Shown here: positions 16,228 to 25,095 of the stretch, in pieces
Layout: every line of letters starts with the position of its first letter
Position numbering within the stretch: position 1 is the first letter of the stretch
From: a virus
Direction: 5' to 3' (one strand)
Virus record (IMG/VR): IMGVR_UViG_3300036861_000270
Coordinates: 1-55,728 of that record
DNA length: 55,728 nucleotides
Made by a program: the position numbers and the translations under genes
The notes under the pieces: model-generated
Told to the model about the DNA's origin: nothing
What the model saw: only the letters and a program-made list of their open reading frames with translations
The model's database searches: none

Positions 16228-16862
16228 TGCTCGTCAACACTGGGCGCGACCACCAGGCCGGCTCGATCGGCGGCGATATCGTCGGCTTCGCCGGTACCGC
16301 GACCGCCTCCTCCGCGACCTCGCTGACCACCTCCGGGCTCACGTCCGGGATCTACGTCGGGCACATCGTGGTCGCCGGCTCCACAGCGGCGAACTTCGTC
16401 TACGGGATCATCATCTCCAACACCACCACCAACATCACCGTCGACGCCTGGTCGGTCCCGGCCACCCCTGGCGGTGCCGCTGGAGCGACCCCAGCGGCGA
16501 CCGCGCCATTCATCATCCTTCCCGGCCAAGCGCCCGCCTGGTTCACTGGGCTGACCGCCAACACTGGCGCCGCAGCCGGCACCGACACGGTGCTGACGGG
16601 TGAGATCACCACCGCTGGGGGTGGGCTGATCCGCAAGATCAGCGCCTACGCACACACGGCGGGCGTGGCGAGCTACACCCTCACCACCGCCTACACCGCC
16701 AACGGGTCCGACACGTTGCCGGTCACCATCCACAAGATCGGCGTGTTCCAGTCGCTGACCGGCGCGACGCGGATGGCGTTCGAGACGGTACTGAACGCCG
16801 ACGCGACACTGAACATCTCCGGCGACCAGCTGACCGTGACGCAGACCGTCACGCTCTCGTAG
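16227..16862 (+). CDS. beta-rich structural protein
   Basis: 211 residues starting in a TGATG overlap. Strand-rich with Gly/Thr/Ala (SGIYVGHIVVAGSTAANF, GGLIRKISAYAH, TRMAFETVLNADATL). Resembles phage head fibre or decoration proteins in composition; no specific family seen. Confidence 0.63.
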   Translation: MLVNTGRDHQAGSIGGDIVGFAGTATASSATSLTTSGLTSGIYVGHIVVAGSTAANFVYGIIISNTTTNITVDAWSVPATPGGAAGATPAATAPFIILPGQAPAWFTGLTANTGAAAGTDTVLTGEITTAGGGLIRKISAYAHTAGVASYTLTTAYTANGSDTLPVTIHKIGVFQSLTGATRMAFETVLNADATLNISGDQLTVTQTVTLS

Positions 16863-16870
16863 GGGCAGCG

Positions 16871-17713
16871 ATGCCGCGCTACCCGCAGGGCCAGCCGATT
16901 ACCCTGTCGACCACGGTCAAGAACGCCGCTGGCCAGCTTGGCAACGCGACCGCGATCGCCCTCACGGTGCAGAAGCCTGACGCCTCCACCCAGACCTACT
17001 CCTCGCCGACCAACGACGGGACCGGCCTGTACCACCAGGACATCCCCACCACCGATCTGACCCTGGTCGGCCACTACGCGTACAAGTGGGTCGCGACCGG
17101 TACGAACGCAGGCGTTGCCTACGACGTATTCGATGTGTTCGACCCGTTCGATGTCAGTGTCCTGTCGCTTCGGGATGGCAAGGATCATCTGAACATCCCG
17201 CAGACGAACACCACCTACGACTCGGAGATCCAGTCGAAGATCGCCACCATCCAGGCCAACCTCGAGAAGTTGACCGGCGGCCCGATTATCACCCGCAGCA
17301 TCACCGAGCGGGCCCCGTGCCCGTACGGGCACAACACCATCGCTGTCCGGCAACGGCCGCTCGTCGGTGTCACCTCGATCACCGATGTCGCCAGCGGGGT
17401 CGCGCAGTCGACCAGCGACCTCGAGATCGACTCGAACGCGGGGATCATCCGCCGGAAGCTCGGCTGGCCGTTCCTCGGCTGGGGTGGCGCCTACACCGTC
17501 GTCTACACAGCCGGATGGGGCACCGCCGTGCCCCCGTCATTCAACGAGTTCGCCAGGATCGTCCTCGAACACCTGTGGCAGACCCAGCATGGCCCGTCGC
17601 TCCGCCCGAGCATCGGTGGGGAGGAGGAGGTCACGTTGCCCGGGTTCGGCTATGCGATCCCCAACCGGGCGGTCGAACTCATCGCCTGGGCCATGCTCGA
17701 GGCGTACGTATGA
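16871..17713 (+). CDS. head-tail adaptor (connector) protein with N-terminal Ig-like domain
   Basis: 280 residues. Residues 1-90 form an Ig-like beta domain (GQPITLSTTVKNAAGQ, YAYKWVATG). From about 95 it has the connector pattern: LSLRDGKDHLNIPQTNTTYD, QSKIATIQANLEKLTG, then RPLVGVTSITDV and a helical end near LEHLWQTQHGPS. HK97 gp6-type adaptors bind the portal ring from below. Position just before the tail terminator supports this. Confidence 0.78.
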   Translation: MPRYPQGQPITLSTTVKNAAGQLGNATAIALTVQKPDASTQTYSSPTNDGTGLYHQDIPTTDLTLVGHYAYKWVATGTNAGVAYDVFDVFDPFDVSVLSLRDGKDHLNIPQTNTTYDSEIQSKIATIQANLEKLTGGPIITRSITERAPCPYGHNTIAVRQRPLVGVTSITDVASGVAQSTSDLEIDSNAGIIRRKLGWPFLGWGGAYTVVYTAGWGTAVPPSFNEFARIVLEHLWQTQHGPSLRPSIGGEEEVTLPGFGYAIPNRAVELIAWAMLEAYV

Positions 17714-17772
17714 GTGCCATGCCTGCCGAGCCGTGCCATGCCGAGCCTAACCCTGCCGTGCCACGCCCATGA
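17710..17772 (+). CDS. 20-residue coupling ORF
   Basis: A 20-codon frame (start MSAMPAEPCH) that begins in the ATGA of the adaptor stop and ends in the ATGA that starts the tail terminator gene. The DNA is made of near-repeats of GCCATGCC/GCCGTGCC. It may be translated only to carry ribosomes across the gap; no independent function is proposed. Confidence 0.3.
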   Translation: MSAMPAEPCHAEPNPAVPRP

Positions 17773-18251
17773 GCACATCCAGAGTACCGGACGTTCTTGA
17801 CTACTTGGTGAGCCTGTTCTCGGGTGATGTGACGCTCGGCACAGCGCCAGCCCCCAACACCGTTGCGGTGTACGACGGACCCCGGATCACCCAGGAGCCC
17901 TCCCAGCGGAACCTGTACGTCGGTCTGACCGACCCTGACTCGGACGAGCCGGTCTCCGCGAACTCGGAGCAGACGTGGGCGGCGCTCGGCAAGCAGGCCG
18001 TCGACGAAACCCTCACCATCCACTGCTGCGCCGAAGCATGGTCCGGTGAGACAGACGTGCGGACGCTGCGGCTGGAAGCCTACGGGATCGTCCACGCGGT
18101 CGAGACGCTGATCCGCGCCGACCCGATGCTCGGTGGCCTGGTGCTGTTCTGCGAACCCGTCAGCGGCGGGGCGGAGCTGCGGCAGGACCAGACCGCCCAG
18201 GGGGTGCTCGTGAAGGTCCTGTTCCGCATCGACGCCAAAGCACGCCTCTAG
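17769..18251 (+). CDS. tail terminator (tail completion) protein
   Basis: 160 residues. N-terminal helix RVPDVLDYLVSLFS, then strand VAVYDGPRI, NLYVGLTD, TIHCCAEAW and LVKVLFRIDAKARL, matching the alpha/beta fold of gpU/gp17-like terminators in size and order. It caps the tail tube and joins it to the head. Context between adaptor and tail tube supports the call. Confidence 0.75.
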   Translation: MSTSRVPDVLDYLVSLFSGDVTLGTAPAPNTVAVYDGPRITQEPSQRNLYVGLTDPDSDEPVSANSEQTWAALGKQAVDETLTIHCCAEAWSGETDVRTLRLEAYGIVHAVETLIRADPMLGGLVLFCEPVSGGAELRQDQTAQGVLVKVLFRIDAKARL

Positions 18252-18259
18252 GAGGACAG

Positions 18260-18424
18260 GTGAAGGTACGCAACGTGAGCGGTGGTCCCGTCAGCTTCCC
18301 GCTGGTCGGCCGGGACGTCCAGGCCGATGAGGTCGTCGAGGTCCCCGACGGCACCAACCTGCCAGCCGACTACTTCCAGCCCGTCACCGAGACCAAGTCC
18401 GCCAAGGCGCAGACCAAGGAGTAG
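18260..18424 (+). CDS. small protein before the tail tube gene
   Basis: 54 residues from GTG 18260 with AGGAGG at good spacing. Sequence begins KVRNVSGGPVSFPLVG and contains ADEVVEVPDG; strand-rich small domain. A gene of this type often lies between terminator and tube; role unknown. Confidence 0.62.
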   Translation: MKVRNVSGGPVSFPLVGRDVQADEVVEVPDGTNLPADYFQPVTETKSAKAQTKE

Positions 18425-18427
18425 CAG

Positions 18428-19579
18428 ATGCCGTACGCGTCAGGATTGGGCGCCAGTCTCGGGTTCGGCGTCGAGGGCACTCCAGGCACCGAGGCCGTGC
18501 CGACCGCCTGGTACGAGTTCCTGTCAGAGTCGCTGGCGCTCACCCCGACCTACCTCGACTCGGCCGGGCTGAAGCAGGGGCAGGCATTCAAGCGGGGCGC
18601 CCGCACCGCGATCAGCCGCTACGACGTCAACGGCGACCTCGTCTTCGAGTTCGCCGACCGTGGCGTGTCAGCGACCGGCGGGAAGGGCATGGGGTTTCTG
18701 CTCCACTACGCCCTCGGGTCACCGGCGACCGGGGCGCAGCAGCTCGGCGCCACCTCCGCATGGCAGCAGGTCCACCAGCCCGGCACGACCGCCGGCCTGT
18801 CACTCACCGCAGAGGTCGGCCGCCCGCAGATCGCAAGCCCCTACACGTCCATCCGGTTCGGGTACTCGGGGATCAAGTTCTCCGGGTGGGAGTTCACCTG
18901 CTCCGACGGCGCGCTCGCGCAGCTGAAGCTCACCGCCGACGGGATGAACTGCACCACCTCCGGCTCCGTCACCCAGCCGGTGTACGCGGCGGCCGCGTAC
19001 CAGGCGAGCATCTTCTCGTTCGTGGACGCCTACGCGGGTGGGTTCCTGATCGGCACGGGCGCCCAGGCCGGCACCGGGTCGCTGCCGGGTACTGGTGGGA
19101 CCGGGACAGGGACCGGGAACTACACCACCCTGACCGGCACCGCCTCGGTCAGCCACGTGGTGAAGGGGTTCACCCTCACCGCCGCCCGGCCGGTCGCCTC
19201 CGAGCGGTACGGGTTCGGCAACGCCGGCATAAAGCGCGAACAGCTTGAGAACGGCATTCCCACCCTAACGGGTACACTAGACGCGGAGTTCACCAACCGC
19301 ACCGAGTTCTACGACCTGTTCTCCACCAACGCGACCCGGTCGTTGCAGCTCGACTTCGCCCACGGCATCAACGGGTCCGGCGCCGACGGCGCCGCCGGCA
19401 GCACCGGCACTGGCGCGTACCGCCTGTCCTTTGTACTGCCGTTCGTGAAGTTCAAGACCGACCCGCTGGCGGTCGGCGGTCCGGACCTGATCCCCGAGTC
19501 CATCGGATTCGAATGTTACGACGACGGTTCGGGCGTTCCGCTCCAAGTGCGGCTTGTGTCCCAGGACCAAGCTTTTTAG
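18428..19579 (+). CDS. major tail (tail tube) protein
   Basis: 383 residues. N-terminal GASLGFGVEGTPGTEAVP, then TAISRYDVNGDLVFEF, GFLLHYALGS, IKFSGWEFTCSDG, TLTGTASVSHVVKGFTLT and a strand-rich end. This is the actinophage type of tube protein (larger than the lambda gpV type). A Gly/Thr loop lies near 225-240. The segments near 19225-19270 and the last 80 bases are less G+C-biased than the rest, next to the inserted HNH gene. Confidence 0.83.
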   Translation: MPYASGLGASLGFGVEGTPGTEAVPTAWYEFLSESLALTPTYLDSAGLKQGQAFKRGARTAISRYDVNGDLVFEFADRGVSATGGKGMGFLLHYALGSPATGAQQLGATSAWQQVHQPGTTAGLSLTAEVGRPQIASPYTSIRFGYSGIKFSGWEFTCSDGALAQLKLTADGMNCTTSGSVTQPVYAAAAYQASIFSFVDAYAGGFLIGTGAQAGTGSLPGTGGTGTGTGNYTTLTGTASVSHVVKGFTLTAARPVASERYGFGNAGIKREQLENGIPTLTGTLDAEFTNRTEFYDLFSTNATRSLQLDFAHGINGSGADGAAGSTGTGAYRLSFVLPFVKFKTDPLAVGGPDLIPESIGFECYDDGSGVPLQVRLVSQDQAF

Positions 19580-19582
19580 TCC

Positions 19583-19669
19583 TTCTGACCTGGTAAAATA
19601 GCCGCAGTAAGTGGCCCCGCGCGGGTGGTGCCGCCGGGGCCGTGGCCGACACGAACGGAGCGTGCCGAC
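19583..19669 (+). promoter_or_regulatory. leader L3: TGACCTG, extended -10, hairpin, RBS
   Basis: TGACCTG (19586-19592) merges with TGG-TAAAAT (-10 at 19594-19599). Then AAGTGGCCCCG begins a hairpin with arms GGCCCCG (19613-19619) and CGGGGCC (19635-19641), followed by GTGGCCGAC and a GGAG site before ATG 19670. Confidence 0.65.
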
Positions 19670-20344
19670 ATGGCAGAGCGTACATGCTCTCTCTGCGGGC
19701 AAGTTTTGCCGCTCTCCTGCTTCTATGAGCGGTCGCCTGGTGTCCCTCGCCAGGAATGCAAGGCGTGTCACAGCGAGCGTGCGGCCCGTTGGCGGGAGCG
19801 GAGCCAAGCGAAGATCAAGCTTGCGAGGCAGCGCTACCAGGAAACGCATCGCGATGAGATCCGCGCGCGGAGCAAACGGTACCGTGAGGAATACCCAGAG
19901 CAGATCCGCGCGAAGAAGCACGCTGGCCACATCCGGGACCGCGAGCGGAACCTCGCCCGCAGCAAGCGCTGGCAAGAGGAGAACCCAGAGCGGGCAGCCG
20001 CGATCAAGCGCCGTTACTACGAGGCGAATACGGTTGCCGCCAAGGCTCGCACCAAAGCATGGATCAAGGCGCACCCGGCCGAGAAGGCTGAGCGGCAGCG
20101 GCGGGATCGCGCCCGGAAGCTGGCTACGTCCGTTGTTCGCATCACTCCCGACCTGCTGGCCGCGAAGCTGGCGTACTGGGGCTGGCGGTGCTGGTTGTGT
20201 GGTGGCGAGCCGACAACCTGGGACCATGTGAAGCCCTCGACCAAGGGCGGCCCCCACATCCTGGCCAACCTGCGGCCTGCCTGCCAGCCGTGCAACACGC
20301 GCAAGCTAAACCGCTGGCCGTTCCCGACCCACCGGAGATGCTGA
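19670..20344 (+). CDS. HNH homing endonuclease
   Basis: 224 residues. N-terminal zinc ribbon CSLCGQ...CKACH (residues 5-36), a long Arg/Lys/Glu-rich helical middle (about 40-145, repeats of YREEYPEQIRAK type), and a C-terminal HNH core: CWLCGGEPTTWDHVKPSTKGG and NLRPACQPCNTRK. Inserted between the tail tube and the chaperones, with its own promoter-like leader. Its stop overlaps the next start (TGATG). Confidence 0.87.
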   Translation: MAERTCSLCGQVLPLSCFYERSPGVPRQECKACHSERAARWRERSQAKIKLARQRYQETHRDEIRARSKRYREEYPEQIRAKKHAGHIRDRERNLARSKRWQEENPERAAAIKRRYYEANTVAAKARTKAWIKAHPAEKAERQRRDRARKLATSVVRITPDLLAAKLAYWGWRCWLCGGEPTTWDHVKPSTKGGPHILANLRPACQPCNTRKLNRWPFPTHRRC

Positions 20345-20541
20345 TGGCAGAACTTGAGGTGTGGAAGTCCACGGCGATTGTCCCGGTGAGCATTCTCGGG
20401 CAGGACGATGAAGGTCGCACGCTGGTGCGTTGCCCTGAATGCGGCGACACCGCCACGGTCATGGAAGACGGAGAGATCCGCTGCCCGTTCGGGGAGACGA
20501 TCCAGGCAGCACTCTCTACCGCGCTGGAGGGACTGTTCTGA
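20344..20541 (+). CDS. small CxxC protein
   Basis: 65 residues from ATG 20344 (an in-frame ATG at 20338 is possible). Contains RCPECGDTATVMEDGEIRC, a half zinc ribbon, and a helical end. Overlaps both neighbours by one codon junction. Function unknown; may have belonged to the tail operon before the HNH insertion. Confidence 0.6.
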   Translation: MAELEVWKSTAIVPVSILGQDDEGRTLVRCPECGDTATVMEDGEIRCPFGETIQAALSTALEGLF

Positions 20542-20930
20542 TGTCGACCATTGAACTCCCCGACGGCCATTCGGCCGACCTCCGCGATGTCGGCGACCTG
20601 CGCCGCGGCGACGTCCGGTTCGCGCTGAAGGCTGCCGACGATGAAGGCATCAACCTGTTCGGTGCCGGGATGGGGCTGTCCGGGATCGGCACCCTGCAGG
20701 ATGCGCTGATCGTGCGGTTCGTGCGCCGCTGGTCGCTGACAGGCGACGACGGCCAGCCGCTCGAGGTGTCACTCGCGTCGGTGCAGGACCTCCCCGTCAG
20801 GTACCACAAGCCGCTGGCGGCGGTGGTCACCCCGGCGCTGGCGGAGATCCTCGGCGGCGGCGAGCAGAACGGACAGACGGCAACCCCTTTACCCGCGGGA
20901 CCCTCGTCAACATCGGCCAGTACGGGCTGA
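20541..20930 (+). CDS. tail assembly chaperone, short form (gpG-like)
   Basis: 129 residues. Starts MSTIELPDGHSADLRDV; contains FALKAADDEGIN and the helical ALIVRFVRRWSLTGDDG region. Position before the tape measure and the slippery CCCTTTA near its end identify it as the unshifted chaperone that coats tape measure during tail assembly. Confidence 0.8.
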   Translation: MSTIELPDGHSADLRDVGDLRRGDVRFALKAADDEGINLFGAGMGLSGIGTLQDALIVRFVRRWSLTGDDGQPLEVSLASVQDLPVRYHKPLAAVVTPALAEILGGGEQNGQTATPLPAGPSSTSASTG

Positions 20931-21130
20931 AGCCGCAGCTCGCGCAGCGCCTGGATCCGGTCTGGCATGCCGCCCTGGATGACCTGTGGTGGGCTGACCG
21001 GTTCCGGTGGACTCCCACCATGGTTGACGAGCTCGGCTGGAGGCAGGCGGAACGGCTCCGGTTCGTGACCAAGGCGGTCGACGAGGGCCGGCAGAAACGC
21101 GCCGACGAGGAGGCGAAGCGTGACCGCTGA
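20541..21130 (+). CDS. tail assembly chaperone, frameshifted form (gpGT-like)
   Basis: At 20885-20891 the heptamer C-CCT-TTA allows a -1 shift: both tRNAs can re-pair as CCC and TTT. The new frame stays open for 80 codons to TGA 21128-21130, reading TRGTLVNIGQYGLKPQ and later DLWWADRFRW, a well-formed acidic/aromatic domain. The product is about 196 residues. The conserved G/GT arrangement of siphoviruses supports this strongly. Confidence 0.82.
20885..20891 (+). promoter_or_regulatory. -1 frameshift slippery heptamer CCCTTTA
   Basis: X-XXY-YYZ arrangement in the zero frame (C CCT TTA), located 13 codons before the stop of the short chaperone. It joins the two overlapping frames of the tail chaperone genes. 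Confidence 0.75.
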
Positions 21131-21368
21131 GCTGACGTACAAACCCATGCAGCTGGAGGTTGAAACGACCGATGGGACCCCCGCGACCGCCAGCGTCCAG
21201 ATCGACGGTAAGCAGGTCCTCGACGTGGCGGCGGTCGACTTCCACATCGACGGGGACGCTGCGCAAACGGTCCTGACCCTCGACATGCCGGCGATCAAGG
21301 TGGCGGGCCTGATCCCGACTGCGCTGGTCTGCACGCACTGCGGCCAGCAGATACCAGAGCTGGCCTGA
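21120..21368 (+). CDS. small tail-region protein with CxxC
   Basis: 82 residues from GTG 21120, overlapping the end of the shifted chaperone. Strand-rich (YKPMQLEVETTDGTPATASV, VDFHIDGDAAQTVLTLD) and ends with CTHCGQQ. Possibly a small accessory tail protein; no family recognised. Confidence 0.62.
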   Translation: MTAELTYKPMQLEVETTDGTPATASVQIDGKQVLDVAAVDFHIDGDAAQTVLTLDMPAIKVAGLIPTALVCTHCGQQIPELA

Positions 21369-21389
21369 TGGCCAAGAGAGAGCTGAACG

Positions 21390-21536
21390 ATGAAGTGGCT
21401 GCATGTGACCAACAACACAGGTAACGCTCTGGTGATCCAGTACAACGCGGGGGCCTATCCGATCACCGTCCAGCCCGGCCGTTGGTGCTTCGGATGGACC
21501 AAGGAACCGCATTGCCGGCCAAAGGTGAGGCGATGA
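21390..21536 (+). CDS. 48-residue protein
   Basis: Starts MKWLHVTNNTGNALVIQY and contains ITVQPGRWCFGW; a small beta-type domain. A purine-rich GAGAGAG precedes ATG 21390, and its stop is in an ATGA overlap with the following membrane peptide. Confidence 0.5.
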   Translation: MKWLHVTNNTGNALVIQYNAGAYPITVQPGRWCFGWTKEPHCRPKVRR

Positions 21537-21628
21537 ACGATCTGAAGTTCGGCGCGTACTTCCTGTTCGCCTGCTGTGCCTTCATGGTCGCGCTGATCGG
21601 TTGGAGCTTCTGGCGCGTGTATCACTGA
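21533..21628 (+). CDS. 31-residue membrane peptide
   Basis: MNDLKFGAYFLFACC followed by FMVALIGWSFW: one membrane helix covering most of the peptide. Both ends are in start-stop overlaps (ATGA and TGATG), supporting real translation. Role unknown. Confidence 0.5.
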   Translation: MNDLKFGAYFLFACCAFMVALIGWSFWRVYH

Positions 21629-22134
21629 TGCCGAAGATCGAGGCTGCCGACTACATCCAGCTGTACCGCGCGACCCGGGGGATGAAGCCGGAGATCCGCA
21701 GCGCGTTCCGGAAGCGGCTGCGGAAGGCCGCCAAGATCGGCGCGGACGCCGCCCGGGTGAAGATCCGCACGATGCCCGCCACCGCCAAGTACACCGCCAC
21801 CGGCGCCGGGCGGCATGCCCGCGGCAAGAAGGTGGTCGGCTTGCGGTCCACGCTGGTACTGGACATCAAGGTCAGCGTGACCGCCCGGGAGATTGCGGTC
21901 AAACAGTTTTCAGCCGGGCTCCGCGGCCGCAACGCCCGCGATCTGCCACGCGACATCGACAAGGGCGGGTGGCGCCACCCCGTGTACGGGCGCAAGCCGG
22001 ATGTGTTCCAGCGGGGCTACCCGTACTTCCAGTCGACGATGCGGGAGAAACGGCCAGCGATGGAACGCGAGGTCCAAGGCGTGCTGGACGACATCAAGGC
22101 GAAGGTCATCGCGCGGCAGCTTCATCTCGGTTAG
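21628..22134 (+). CDS. HK97 gp10-like neck/tail protein
   Basis: 168 residues from ATG 21628. Basic helical N-terminus (RSAFRKRLRKAAKIGADAARV), then YTATGAGRHARG, strand LVLDIKVSVTAREIAVKQF and GWRHPVYGRK...GYPYFQSTMREKRPAMEREV, a pattern typical of the gp10-like family involved in head-tail joining. Its usual place is before the tail terminator; here it follows the chaperones. Its stop overlaps the stop of a reverse gene. Confidence 0.7.
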   Translation: MPKIEAADYIQLYRATRGMKPEIRSAFRKRLRKAAKIGADAARVKIRTMPATAKYTATGAGRHARGKKVVGLRSTLVLDIKVSVTAREIAVKQFSAGLRGRNARDLPRDIDKGGWRHPVYGRKPDVFQRGYPYFQSTMREKRPAMEREVQGVLDDIKAKVIARQLHLG

Positions 22135-22421
22135 TCGGGCGCGTCCTCGGCAACAGTGAGGCGGCTGATGACCCGCCAGTCACCGGGCTTACCCGCAGCC
22201 ACCGGCTCTTGGATGCCTGCCTCCCGTTGCATCCCAAGTTCGATGGCGACATCCATCTCAGTGATCTTCGACCACTCGAGCCGTGGCGCTCCGATGGGAT
22301 GGAGCCCGTTCCGCTCGGCTAGGTCGATGGCCTGCTCGGCAAGCATGCGCTCAAGGCCTTCCGCATCGGCGGCCTCGCGGAATTCCGCTGTGACGACCTG
22401 GATGCTGCCCCATTTGCCCAT
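22131..22421 (-). CDS. reverse-strand protein between gp10-like gene and tape measure
   Basis: 96 residues, acidic, with QVVTAEFREAADAEGLERMLAEQ and WRVISRLTVAED; likely a small alpha/beta protein, no family recognised. Its TAA overlaps the stop of the forward gene by 4 bases. A TAGACT element on the minus strand (22434-22429) lies 7 bases before ATG, so a leaderless mRNA is possible. It has no nuclease motif, unlike the other reverse insertions. Confidence 0.65.
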   Translation of the reverse strand: MGKWGSIQVVTAEFREAADAEGLERMLAEQAIDLAERNGLHPIGAPRLEWSKITEMDVAIELGMQREAGIQEPVAAGKPGDWRVISRLTVAEDAPD

Positions 22422-22460
22422 GCCTACAAGTCTAGCTCAAGGAAAGGGGGTGGTCTTCAG

Positions 22461-25086
22461 ATGGCCGGGAACACCGCAAGTCTGACATTTCAAGCTGTTC
22501 GGAATTGACGTCAACGCCTCGAGGACCATCTCCGGTGTGGGCGTCGCCGCTGCTGGCACGGCCAAGGATCTCCAGGTACTGAGTACGGGCACCTTGAAGT
22601 TCGTCGCCGCTGCCGGCGCCGCCGGGATTGCCTCCGTCGGCCTGGCCGGCACGCTCGGTGTCGGCCTGGGTGCGGCGTTCGCCGGGGTCGGTGTCGCCGC
22701 AGCGCTGATGAACAAGAACGTCCGTAAGGAGTTCAAGGATCTCGGGCAGGGGTTGAAGAACCAGCTCGCCGCGGACGCCAAGCCGGTGCAGGACACGATG
22801 CTTGGGCTGGTGAAGTACATCCGCGAGAGCCTGAAGACGATGCAGCCGGTCTTGCAGGGGTTCTTCAAGTCTGTCGCGCCGCTGGTGGACGTGTTCGGGA
22901 AGGGCCTGGTCAGTGCGGTGTTCAATGTGATCACCGAGTTCCAGCCGCTGATCAAGCAGGTCCTGCCGATCGTGCGGGAGTTCTTCAACCAGATCCCTGA
23001 CCTGGTCGGCAATCTCGCTGCGGCGTTGCACCTGATCCTGGCGCCGCTGTCGGGGAACACCAAGGCGTTCGGGACCCTCTTGCAGACCATCGGGTCGCTG
23101 CTCCCGATCGTGGGGTCGATCATCGGGTCGCTGGTCCGGCTTGGCCAGCAGATCATGCCGGCGTTCCAGCAGGCGATCCTCGGGGTTGGCACCGCGTTGG
23201 ACTCCGGGCTGATGAAGGTGTTGCCACTGGTCGGTAAGGCGATCAACCAGATGCTCCCCGCGATCGGCCACCTTGCTGGGGCGCTGTTCCCCGCCTTGGC
23301 GGCGATCCTGCGGGCCCTGTTGCCGGTCCTGTCCAGCGTCGTCGCGGCGCTGGCCGGCGCGTTGGCGAAGGTGCTGCCGCAGCTTGTGCCTGCGTTCGTC
23401 GGGCTCATCCAGGTGGTCGGGCAGCTCCTGAAGGGACTCCAGCCGCTGCTGCCGTCGCTGGTCTACCTGGCGGTGTGGATCAGCAAGGTCGCCAACAACC
23501 TGCTGAGCGCGATCATCCCCGTCGTGACGGCGCTGCTCGGCGGGCTCGTGCCCGCGTTGAAGGTGATCCTGCCGATCATCATCCAGGTCGCCAACCAGGT
23601 TGGGAACGCGCTGGCGGTGGCGTTCAAGCAGGCCGCCCCGTCGCTGGTGCAGGTCGCCAAGGCGGTCGGGCAGCTCCTCATCGCCCTGGCTCCCCTTATC
23701 CCGGTGGTGGTGACTGCGGCACTGGCGTTCCTGCCGATCATTCCCGCGGTCGCCAAGATCGCCAGCGTGCTCGCGCAGGGCCTGGTCCCGATCGTGCTGG
23801 CGCTCACCCCGCTGCTGGTGTTCCTGGCACCAACGCTGGTGAAGCTGGCGGTCGCGGCCAAGCTGTACGCGGTCGCGCAGGGGATCCTGAACGTGGTCCT
23901 GGCCGCCAACCCGATCGGGATCGTGATCGTCGCGCTGATCGCCTTGGCGGCTTGGCTGGTGCATTTGTGGAAGACCTCGGAGACATTCCGCAACATCGTC
24001 ACCGGCTCGTTCAATGCGGTGAAACGGGTCGTCATGGACGTGTGGAACTGGGTGAAGCGGAACTGGCCGCTGCTGCTGGCGATCCTCACCGGCCCGATCG
24101 GCGCCGCGACGATCCTGATCATCCGCAATTGGAACAACATCAAGAACGCCGCCGTGACCGCGTTCACCGCCGTGGTCGGCTGGTTCAGGGCACTGCCGGG
24201 ACGGATCACCGGCGCGATCGGTGATCTTGGCCGGCTGCTCACCCAGGCCGGCCGGAACCTGATCAGCGGACTGTGGTCGGGGATCAAGGCGATGTGGGAC
24301 ACCGTGGTCGGCTGGTTCAAGGGTCTGCCCTCCAAGATCCTCGGGGCGCTTGGGATCCACTCCCCCCCCGACTGGGCGATCTCTGCGGGCAAGCATGTGA
24401 TGGGCGGCATCCTCAAGGGTCTGGCCCACGGTGCCGCCGACGTGGCCGGGTTCTTCAAGGGCCTGGCGTCGAGCATCACCGGGCCACTGGCGAGCATCTG
24501 GGCGGGGATCACCGCCCCCGGCGGGCCCGCCGGATACGCCACCATCGTCGAGCTGGCACAGGCGATGGTGGCGGCCCGCTGGGGCATGGGACAGTGGCCA
24601 GCGTTCAACGCGTTGGAGATGCGGGAGGCCGGCTACAACCCGTTCGCGACCAACCCATCCTCGGGGGCGTTCGGGATCCCGCAGGCACTGCCACCGTCGA
24701 AGTTGCCCCCAGCGGCCCGGTCGTTGTCGGTGGCGGGGTCGCTGATGAACATGGCGGCCGCGCAGTTGCAGTGGATGCTCGGCTACATCTCCGACCGGTA
24801 CGGCAATCCCGCCGGCGCGTGGGCGCATGAGCAGGCGTTCAACTGGTACGCCGGCGGCATGCCGCCGACCCTGTTCTCCCGTCCGACCCTGATCGGTGTT
24901 GGTGAGGCGGGCCCGGAGACCGTGTCGGTGCTGCCCGGCCGCCGCAGCGCCGCAGTCGTCAACCATTACCACGTGCACATCAACGGAGTGGTTGGCGGCA
25001 AGTCCGAGGTGATCGGCTGGCTCCGGCAGGGACTGCGTGAGTCGCTGCGGCGGGATGGCAAGACCACCATCGCCAACCAGTTCTAG
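22461..25086 (+). CDS. tape measure protein, needs a +1 frameshift near codon 10
   Basis: About 874 residues if joined. The frame from ATG 22461 (GGAAAGGGGG upstream) reads MAGNTASLTF and stops at 22506-22508. Skipping one base after TTT (22488-22490) gives KLFGIDVNASRTISG and continues open to 25086; this joined N-terminus is what tape measures normally look like. The middle has many hydrophobic helices; residues about 700-800 form a lytic transglycosylase-like domain (MREAGYNPFATNPSSGAFGIPQA, WMLGYISDRYGNP). It sets tail length and may aid cell-wall passage. The first usual start in the long frame is GTG 22537. Confidence 0.83.
22488..22494 (+). promoter_or_regulatory. candidate +1 shift site TTT-CAA-G
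   Basis: The Phe tRNA on TTT could slip forward to TTC while the rare CAA codon is awaiting decoding, giving ...TF-KLFG. A one-base insertion (T in TTT) or a sequencing error would give the same picture. Confidence 0.4.
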
Positions 25087-25095
25087 GAGCCGTCC

